Source of the DNA: JAHJQQ01 sp964458835
Lineage (GTDB): Bacteria > Pseudomonadota > Gammaproteobacteria > Thiohalobacterales > Thiohalobacteraceae
Direction of reading: 5' to 3'
Assembly (NCBI GenBank): GCA_964458835.1
Contig: CAYWKV010000035.1
Span: forward strand, 1 to 20,533
Length of the DNA stretch: 20,533 bases
Below the pieces are notes generated by a model. It worked only from the letters and a program-made list of their open reading frames with translations. It had not been told where the DNA came from and searched no databases. Made by a program: the position numbers and the translations under genes. Below are positions 14,105 through 20,533 of the stretch, one piece after another. Positions within the stretch are counted from its first letter, which is position 1, and each line of letters opens with the position of its first letter.

Positions 14105-14467
14105 TCAGTGTGCGGGACGGACGCCACGCTCGATGATGACGCCGACATCGCGCGCGCCGCGCACGGCGCCGGTCTTATTGAGCGTCAGGCGTACCCAGGG
14201 CACGTTGAACTCGTTGATGACGATCTCGGCGGCGCGCTCGGCCAGCGTCTCGACCAGCTGGAACGAACTGCCCTCGACGAAGGTGATGAGGCGCTTGGCG
14301 ACCGCCTTGTAGTTGAGCGTATCGTCGATGGCGTCGGTGGACGCGGCCCTGCGGATGTCGGTGGCCATCTCCAGATCCAGGCTGATGGTCTGGGTGACGC
14401 GCCGTTCCCAGTCGTAGATGCCGATGACCGTGTCGATGCGCAGATCGCGCAGAAAGATGATGTCCAT
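14105..14467 (-). CDS. folB: Dihydroneopterin aldolase FolB
   Basis: FolB cleaves 7,8-dihydroneopterin to 6-hydroxymethyl-7,8-dihydropterin and glycolaldehyde in folate synthesis; it forms an octamer in the cytosol. The 120-residue product aligns with E. coli FolB by eye almost without gaps: IGIYDWER near residue 15, Y53 in LNYKAV, E73 in QLVETLAE, the catalytic K98 in LNKTGAV, and GVIIERG near the end. The ATG at 14467 gives the same N-terminus (MDIIF) as E. coli MDIVF. Only a weak TGGCG precedes it. It is the first gene of the minus-strand run to uppP and is divergent from plsY. Confidence 0.95.
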   Translation of the reverse strand: MDIIFLRDLRIDTVIGIYDWERRVTQTISLDLEMATDIRRAASTDAIDDTLNYKAVAKRLITFVEGSSFQLVETLAERAAEIVINEFNVPWVRLTLNKTGAVRGARDVGVIIERGVRPAH

Positions 14468-14664
14468 CGCCACAAGATACAAGTTGCAAGCGGCCAGTGA
14501 CAAGTGAAACACCCGGGTTGCCGCAGCACTGTCCCGTTCGGCTGCGCGATGGACGGCCGGGCGCGGCTTAGCCGTCGAACCCGGCCCACGGATTGAATCC
14601 GTCCGATCTCGGGTTCGCTCCGCATACGGAATCGGCATGCGGAGAGGCGGAACCGGCCGGTCTC

Positions 14665-14693
14665 TTGTCTCGCCTGTCCGGCGCTTGTATCTT
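14665..14693 (+). promoter_or_regulatory. Possible plsY promoter
   Basis: TTGTCT (14665-14670) and TATCTT (14688-14693) are 17 bases apart. Each matches the sigma70 consensus at four of six positions. The predicted start falls at the A of the plsY ATG, which would make a leaderless message; this fits the absence of a ribosome site but is weak evidence. Confidence 0.25.
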
Positions 14694-14699
14694 CCGCCC

Positions 14700-15302
14700 A
14701 TGCTGAACACCGTGCTCATCGTCATCGCCGCCTACCTGCTCGGATCGATCGCCTCGGCGATCATCGTCGGCCGCCTGCTGGGCACGGGCGATCCGCGTGC
14801 GGAGGGCTCGCGCAACCCCGGCGCCACCAACATGCTGCGCATCGGCGGGAGAAAGGCCGGCGCCCTCACCCTGATCGGCGACATGCTCAAGGGCCTGCTG
14901 GCGGTGCTGATCGCGCGCGCCATCGGCGCCGGCGCGGACGTGCAGGCCATGGCCGCCAGCGCCGCGTTTCTGGGGCATCTGTTTCCGGTGTTCTTCGGCT
15001 TCCGCGGCGGCAAGGGCGTGGCCACCGCACTCGGCGCCCTGCTCGGGCTGCAGTGGCAGGTCGGTCTGCTGGTGGTCGCGACCTGGCTGCTCATGGCCGG
15101 GCTGTTCCGCTATTCGTCGCTGGCCGCGCTGATCGCGGCCGCCGCCGCACCGTTCTATATGTGGTGGCTGCGCCCGGAGCCGGCGTTCGTCGCGGCCAGC
15201 GTCGGCATGGCCGCGCTGCTGTACTGGCGGCACCGGTCGAACATCGCCAAGCTGCTGGCCGGCACCGAAGGCAGGATCAGCCTGCGCTCCAAGCGGGGCT
15301 GA
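14700..15302 (+). CDS. plsY: Acyl-phosphate:glycerol-3-phosphate acyltransferase PlsY
   Basis: PlsY is an integral inner-membrane enzyme that moves an acyl group from acyl-phosphate to glycerol-3-phosphate, giving lysophosphatidic acid and starting phospholipid synthesis. The 200-residue protein has about five membrane segments and the family motifs: SRNPGATNMLR (about residues 39-49), GHLFPVFFGFRGGKGVAT (about 97-114) and the C-terminal RHRSNIAKLLAGTE. The start at 14700 places the first helix (LNTVLIVIAAYLLGSIAS) at the N-terminus as in relatives. No Shine-Dalgarno sequence is seen. It diverges from folB and converges with tsaD, leaving only ten bases between the two stops. Confidence 0.95.
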   Translation: MLNTVLIVIAAYLLGSIASAIIVGRLLGTGDPRAEGSRNPGATNMLRIGGRKAGALTLIGDMLKGLLAVLIARAIGAGADVQAMAASAAFLGHLFPVFFGFRGGKGVATALGALLGLQWQVGLLVVATWLLMAGLFRYSSLAALIAAAAAPFYMWWLRPEPAFVAASVGMAALLYWRHRSNIAKLLAGTEGRISLRSKRG

Positions 15303-15312
15303 CGACGCGGCC

Positions 15313-16344
15313 TTACGCCGGCAGCGGCGGCAGGTCCGTCAGCAGCCAGCGCGCCCGCGCCTCGATCGCCAGGGGTTCGTGCTGCCCGGCCTGCAGGCGG
15401 CGGAAGCCTGCATAGGCGATCATCGCCCCGTTGTCGGTGCAGAAGGCCGGGCGCGGGTAGTACACCCGGCCGCCGCGTGCCTCGGCCAGGTCCCTCAGCC
15501 GCGCCCGCAGGACCTGGTTCGCGCCGACGCCGCCGGCCACCACCAGCCGGTTCAGCCCGGTCTCGTCCAGCGCGCGCCGGCATTTGATGGCGAGGGTGTC
15601 CACCACGGCATCCTCGAAGGCACGCGCGATGTCGGCGCGGGTCTGGTCGTCCCCGACCGGATCGGGCGCCGCCTCGCGCAGCGTGGTCAGCGCGAAGGTC
15701 TTCAGCCCGCTGAAGCTGAAATCCAGTCCGGGGCGATCGGTCATGGGGCGTGGAAAGCGGAAGCGGGCCGGATCGCCGCGCTGCGCCAGCCGGGCCAGTT
15801 CCGGCCCGCCCGGGTAGGGCAGGCCCAGCAGCTTGGCGGTCTTGTCGAAGGCCTCGCCGGCGGCATCGTCCACCGACTCGCCGAGCAGCCGGTAGGCCCC
15901 GACCCCGTCGACCCGCACCAGCAGGGTGTGCCCACCGGACACCAGCAGGGCGACGAAGGGAAATGCCGGCGGATCGGCCTCGAGCATGGGCGCGAGCAGG
16001 TGACCCTCCATATGGTGCACGGCCACGGCCGGTACGCCCCAGGCCCAGGCCAGGCTGCGCCCCAGGGACGCCCCCACCAGCAGCGCCCCGATCAGGCCGG
16101 GCCCGGCCGTGTAGGCGACGCCCGTCACCGTGGCCCGCCCGATGCCCGCCTGCTCGAAGACTTCCTTGAGCAGCGGCAACAACTTGCGCACGTGGTCGCG
16201 GGAGGCCAGCTCGGGCACCACGCCGCCGTAAGGCGCGTGCACCGCGACCTGGCTGTAGAGGGCGTGACCGATCAGGCCGCGCGCCTCGTCGTAGAGGGCG
16301 ACGCCGGTTTCGTCGCAGGAGGTTTCGATGCCGAGCACGCGCAT
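15313..16344 (-). CDS. tsaD: tRNA N6-threonylcarbamoyladenosine transferase TsaD
   Basis: TsaD, with TsaB and TsaE, moves the threonylcarbamoyl group from TC-AMP to A37 of ANN-decoding tRNAs, a nearly universal modification. The 343-residue protein begins MRVLGIETSCDETG, as in E. coli. The metal-binding H111-M-E-G-H115 is at the same numbers as the E. coli enzyme, which supports the start at 16344 over the ATG at 16353 three codons upstream. Other blocks are FVALLVSGGHT, GEAFDKTAKLLGLPYPGGP and VAGGVGAN. GGGGA lies about eleven bases upstream, a distant ribosome site, so 16353 is not excluded. The gene is divergent from rpsU, the classic arrangement. Confidence 0.95.
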   Translation of the reverse strand: MRVLGIETSCDETGVALYDEARGLIGHALYSQVAVHAPYGGVVPELASRDHVRKLLPLLKEVFEQAGIGRATVTGVAYTAGPGLIGALLVGASLGRSLAWAWGVPAVAVHHMEGHLLAPMLEADPPAFPFVALLVSGGHTLLVRVDGVGAYRLLGESVDDAAGEAFDKTAKLLGLPYPGGPELARLAQRGDPARFRFPRPMTDRPGLDFSFSGLKTFALTTLREAAPDPVGDDQTRADIARAFEDAVVDTLAIKCRRALDETGLNRLVVAGGVGANQVLRARLRDLAEARGGRVYYPRPAFCTDNGAMIAYAGFRRLQAGQHEPLAIEARARWLLTDLPPLPA

Positions 16345-16389
16345 GGGCGGCATTGTCCCCGGCCGGCACCGGCCGGCACAAGCGGGATT

Positions 16390-16418
16390 TTGCTTTCGGC
16401 GGTCCGAGGTATTAGAAT
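16390..16418 (+). promoter_or_regulatory. Probable rpsU operon promoter
   Basis: TTGCTT (16390-16395) and TAGAAT (16413-16418) are separated by 17 bases. The -10 box matches the sigma70 consensus at five of six positions and the -35 begins with TTG. A transcript from here would have a leader of about 75 bases ending at the rpsU ATG. This is the best promoter-like pair in the tsaD/rpsU divergent region. Confidence 0.45.
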
Positions 16419-16443
16419 TCGTCCCCCTTTAGGCCCTTGGCTT

Positions 16444-16460
16444 CGGACCGTGCCGGTCCG
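16444..16460 (+). other. Perfect hairpin in the rpsU leader
   Basis: CGGACCG, a TGC loop and CGGTCCG form a seven-bp GC-rich stem about 24 bases before the ribosome site of rpsU. It could be a leader structure for control of ribosomal protein S21, an attenuator or an RNase-protecting 5' hairpin. No T-run follows. Confidence 0.4.
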
Positions 16461-16498
16461 GGCCGCGGAATCACACACCGTTCGAGGTAACAGATTTC

Positions 16499-16714
16499 AT
16501 GCCCAGTGTTCGTGTACGCGAAAACGAACCGTTCGAAGTCGCTCTGCGCCGCTTCAAGCGTTCCTGCGAAAAGGCCGGCATCCTCTCCGAGGTGCGCCGT
16601 CGCGAGTTCTACGAAAAGCCCACCCAGGAGCGCAAGCGCAAGCGCGCCGCCGCGGTCAAGCGTCATCTGAAAAAGATCTCGCGCGACGTCTCCCGCCGCA
16701 CCCGCAAGTACTGA
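16499..16714 (+). CDS. rpsU: 30S ribosomal protein S21
   Basis: S21 is a small basic protein of the 30S subunit that helps initiation on many mRNAs. The 71-residue length and sequence (MPSVRVRENEPFEVALRRFK, then SCEKAGILSEVRRREFYEKP and a Lys/Arg-rich tail ending RRTRKY) are those of gammaproteobacterial S21. GAGGT at 16484-16488 lies ten bases before the ATG. It is the first gene of the macromolecular-synthesis operon rpsU-yqeY-dnaG-rpoD. Confidence 0.97.
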   Translation: MPSVRVRENEPFEVALRRFKRSCEKAGILSEVRRREFYEKPTQERKRKRAAAVKRHLKKISRDVSRRTRKY

Positions 16715-16733
16715 TCTCCGTCCGGGAAGCCGC

Positions 16734-17180
16734 ATGTCGCTGAAGGCGCATATCCAGGAGGATATGAAGGCCGCCATGCGCGGCGGCGACAAGCGGCGCC
16801 TGGGCGTCGTCCGGCTCATCCTGGCCGCCATCAAGCAGCGCGAAGTGGACGAGCGCATCGAACTCGACGATGCGCAGATCCTGGCCGTGCTCGACAAGAT
16901 GCTCAAGCAGCGACGGGAATCCCTCGCCCAGTACGAGCAGGCCGGCCGCGCCGATCTGGCGGATCAGGAGAGCTTCGAGATCGGCGTCGTGCAGGCCTAT
17001 CTGCCGCAGCCCCTCACCCCGGCCGAGATCGACGGCCTGATCACCGCCGCCATCGCCGAGACCGGCGCCGCCGGCATCAAGGACATGGGCAAGGTCATGG
17101 GGATCCTCAAGCCCAAGCTTCAGGGCCGCGCCGACATGAGCGCTGTCAGCGGGCAGATCAGGGCCAGGCTCGGCGGTTGA
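16734..17180 (+). CDS. yqeY: GatB/YqeY domain protein
   Basis: A 148-residue cytosolic protein of the YqeY family, which resembles the helical C-terminal tRNA-contact domain of the amidotransferase subunit GatB; its role is not settled. Family phrases are KAHIQEDMKAAMRGGDKRRLGVVRLILAAIK split across residues 4-34, the middle QYEQAGRADLADQE, and the tail AGIKDMGKVMGILKPKLQGRADMSAVS. The ATG at 16734 has GGGA shortly upstream. It sits 19 bases after rpsU, so it is co-transcribed. This gene is absent from the E. coli operon but common at this position in other gammaproteobacteria. Confidence 0.92.
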   Translation: MSLKAHIQEDMKAAMRGGDKRRLGVVRLILAAIKQREVDERIELDDAQILAVLDKMLKQRRESLAQYEQAGRADLADQESFEIGVVQAYLPQPLTPAEIDGLITAAIAETGAAGIKDMGKVMGILKPKLQGRADMSAVSGQIRARLGG

Positions 17181-17234
17181 AGTCGCCCACGTACGCCCCT
17201 GACGACAGCGCCGCCGCCGAGCGACCGCAAACCA

Positions 17235-17315
17235 GCCACGAAATCCACACGATCCGCGCCAACGAAGGGCCGGGGCGGCCGCGCGCCCTCGCGTGGACTC
17301 CGTGGGTTTCGTGGC
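17235..17315. repeat. Inverted pair of TTTCGTGG-type repeats between yqeY and dnaG
   Basis: GCCACGAAATCCAC (17235-17248) and GTGGGTTTCGTGGC (17302-17315) are inverted copies with 13 of 14 matches, 53 bases apart. The right arm is extended by GTGGACTCC. The unit is the same as the middle arm of the array at 4417-4745. It fills part of the 169-base gap between yqeY and dnaG. A fold-back in the message is possible here. Confidence 0.6.
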
Positions 17316-17349
17316 CACGCCGGTAACCGTTGTCGCATACTATTCCGCC

Positions 17350-19134
17350 ATGGCCGGCCGGATCCCCCAGCAGTTCATCGATGACCTGATGCAGCGCGTC
17401 GACATCGTCGAGGTGATCGACAGCCGCGTGCCGCTGAAAAAGGCCGGCCGCGAGTACCAGGCCTGCTGTCCCTTCCACAACGAGAAGACCCCGTCGTTCA
17501 CGGTCAGCCCGACCAAGCAGTTCTTTCACTGCTTCGGCTGCGGCGCGCACGGCACCGCGCTCGGCTTCCTGATGGACTACGAGCACATGGAGTTCGTGGA
17601 CGCGGTCGAGGAGTTGGCGCGCTCGGCGGGCCTGGAGGTGCCGCGTGAGCGGCAGACCGGCGCGGCGCAGGACCGCACCGATGTCACCACCCCGCTCTAC
17701 GAGCTTCTCGACCAGGCCGCGAAGTACTTCCGCCAGCAGCTGCGCCAGCATCCGGACGCCGGCCGCGCCGTGGACTATCTGAAACGCCGCGGTCTCAGCG
17801 GGGAGGTCGCCCAGGCCTATGGGCTGGGCTATGCCCCAGCCGGCTGGGACAACCTGTTGCGGGTGCTCGGCACCGACCAGGAGCGCCAGGCCCGGATGGA
17901 GCGCGCCGGCCTGCTCATAAAGAAGGATAACGGTGAGCATTATGACCGGTTCCGCGACCGCATCATGTTTCCCATCCACGACCGTCGTGGCCGCGTGATC
18001 GGCTTCGGCGGCCGGGTTCTCGGCGACGACACGCCCAAATACCTCAACTCACCGGAAACGCCCGTTTTCCATAAGGGGCGGGAGTTGTACGGCCTGTTCG
18101 AGGCACGCAAGCGGGAGCGCAAACTCGACCGCCTGCTGGTGGTCGAAGGCTACATGGACGTGGTCGCCCTGGCCCAGTTCGACATCGGCAACGTCGTCGC
18201 CACCTTGGGCACCGCGACCACCCACGACCACCTCGAACAGCTCTACCGGGTGGTGCCCGAAGTGGTGTTCTGCTTCGACGGCGACCGCGCCGGCCGCGCC
18301 GCCGCCTGGCGGGCGCTGGAGAACGCCCTGCCGGTGCTCAGGGACGGGCGACAGGCGCGCTTCCTGTTCCTGCCCGAAGGGGAGGATCCGGACACGCTGG
18401 TGCGCAAGGAAGGCCGGGACGCCTTCCTGCGGCGCGCCGAAAAATCCATCCCACTTTCGGAATTCCTCTATGAAGCTTTGGAAGCCCAAGTCGATACAGC
18501 CAGCATGGATGGGCGCGCACGTCTGGTGGAGCTGGCAAAACCCTTGTTGAATCAGGTACCCACTGGCGTTTTTCGACGCATGCTGGTCGACCGGCTGGAA
18601 GACGTCGCGCGCCTGCCCCGTCACGCACTGGCAGAACTGCACGGCCAGCCGGTGCCCGGCTCGCCGTTGCCGGTACAGGTGCCGCAGCCGCGCCTGTCCG
18701 CGCCCCGCCCCGGCGGGATCAGCCCCGTGCGGCGGCTCATCACCCTGCTGCTGCAGGAGCCGCGCCTCGGCAGCCTGATTGCGGAACCTCGGCGGCTGGC
18801 CGATGTCCCTTTGCAGGGCGTCCCGCTGCTGGTTGAACTGATTGACTTTCTGAAGGATCACCCCCACATCCATACCGGCGGCCTGGTCGAGCACTGGCGC
18901 GGCACGGATACCGGGCGGCATCTGGCCAGACTGGCCATGGAGCCGGCACCCAGGCTGGCAGGCGATCTGGAGCAGGAATTCCTCGACGGCATCGCGCATC
19001 TATTGGCGAAGCCCCTCGATCACCGCCGGGAGGCCAGGATCGCCGAGCTGTCGCGCAAGCAGCCCAGCGAGCTGTCGGCCGAGGAAAAGGAAGAGCTGAA
19101 GACCTTGCTGAAGCCGGGGGAGCGATCCGCCTGA
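17350..19134 (+). CDS. dnaG: DNA primase DnaG
   Basis: DnaG makes RNA primers at the replication fork, recruited by DnaB helicase. The 594-residue protein has the CHC2 zinc site at C40, H43, C61 and C64, the same numbers as in E. coli, which supports the start at 17350 (MAGRIPQQFID). The TOPRIM core shows VVEGYMDVVALAQ and the FCFDGDRAG metal motif. The C-terminal region after about residue 440 is the helicase-binding part, ending in QPSELSAEEKEELKTLL. No ribosome site is visible upstream; an in-frame GTG at 17293 would add 19 residues read from repeat sequence and is rejected. An AT-richer patch lies at about 18441-18570. It is third in the rpsU-yqeY-dnaG-rpoD operon. Confidence 0.97.
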   Translation: MAGRIPQQFIDDLMQRVDIVEVIDSRVPLKKAGREYQACCPFHNEKTPSFTVSPTKQFFHCFGCGAHGTALGFLMDYEHMEFVDAVEELARSAGLEVPRERQTGAAQDRTDVTTPLYELLDQAAKYFRQQLRQHPDAGRAVDYLKRRGLSGEVAQAYGLGYAPAGWDNLLRVLGTDQERQARMERAGLLIKKDNGEHYDRFRDRIMFPIHDRRGRVIGFGGRVLGDDTPKYLNSPETPVFHKGRELYGLFEARKRERKLDRLLVVEGYMDVVALAQFDIGNVVATLGTATTHDHLEQLYRVVPEVVFCFDGDRAGRAAAWRALENALPVLRDGRQARFLFLPEGEDPDTLVRKEGRDAFLRRAEKSIPLSEFLYEALEAQVDTASMDGRARLVELAKPLLNQVPTGVFRRMLVDRLEDVARLPRHALAELHGQPVPGSPLPVQVPQPRLSAPRPGGISPVRRLITLLLQEPRLGSLIAEPRRLADVPLQGVPLLVELIDFLKDHPHIHTGGLVEHWRGTDTGRHLARLAMEPAPRLAGDLEQEFLDGIAHLLAKPLDHRREARIAELSRKQPSELSAEEKEELKTLLKPGERSA

Positions 19135-19283
19135 ACCTGATCCAGGCCGTAGTGGAAGCCGGTCACAGGCATGTATTAGTGGCTGGTAATATGCAAAGTC
19201 GTCCGCTACACTGGAGGTTTCATTTTGCGCCGACCCCGCGAAGCGCCGCGAGCGGGATGTGCCACCTGAATTAGCGAACCTAC

Positions 19284-20533
<1,250 letters not shown>

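Noticed and set aside
17293..17349. GTG start for dnaG that adds 19 residues
   Set aside because: The added codons come from the repeat arm. The zinc-site numbering and the E. coli N-terminus fit the ATG at 17350.

Overview
The window is a GC-rich (roughly two-thirds G+C), gene-dense stretch of a gammaproteobacterial chromosome. The right half keeps the well-known neighbourhood cca / uppP / folB / plsY / tsaD / rpsU-dnaG-rpoD, as in E. coli. The GatB/YqeY-type gene between rpsU and dnaG, the high G+C, the periplasmic cytochromes and the NapF-type ferredoxin suggest a respiratory, non-enteric lineage (Chromatiales-like or a relative). The species cannot be fixed from sequence reading alone.

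Left part (1-6133). A truncated tonB (minus) faces away from moaA (plus, molybdenum cofactor). Then come three minus-strand redox genes: napF (four-cluster ferredoxin), an SHP-type monoheme cytochrome (DUF1924) and a diheme cytochrome DHC. A TauE/SafE permease and a succinate-semialdehyde dehydrogenase follow, also on the minus strand. The 373-bp gap between these last two genes holds a nested fold-back array built from three short repeat types.

Middle part (6197-10780). Three plus-strand housekeeping genes lie here: slt (soluble lytic transglycosylase), an NDUFA9-like atypical SDR, and cca (tRNA CCA-adding enzyme). A REP-like palindromic element lies before cca. After cca is a small signal-peptide/membrane-tail protein gene (minus), preceded by an AT-rich, hairpin-rich non-coding segment.

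Right part (11494-20533). A minus-strand run folB-folK-methyltransferase-uppP (folate synthesis, NDUFAF7-like methyltransferase, undecaprenyl-PP recycling) diverges from plsY (phospholipid synthesis). plsY converges on tsaD (tRNA t6A). tsaD diverges from the macromolecular-synthesis operon rpsU-yqeY-dnaG-rpoD; rpoD runs off the right edge.

No tRNA, rRNA, CRISPR array, insertion sequence or prophage gene was seen. The most unusual content is intergenic: a family of short tandem TTCCGTGTAC / TTTCGTGGA / CCTTCGCGT-type repeats at several sites, twice arranged as inverted pairs, once inside the rpsU-dnaG-rpoD operon. The napF-shp-dhc grouping is the most interesting protein-coding context.
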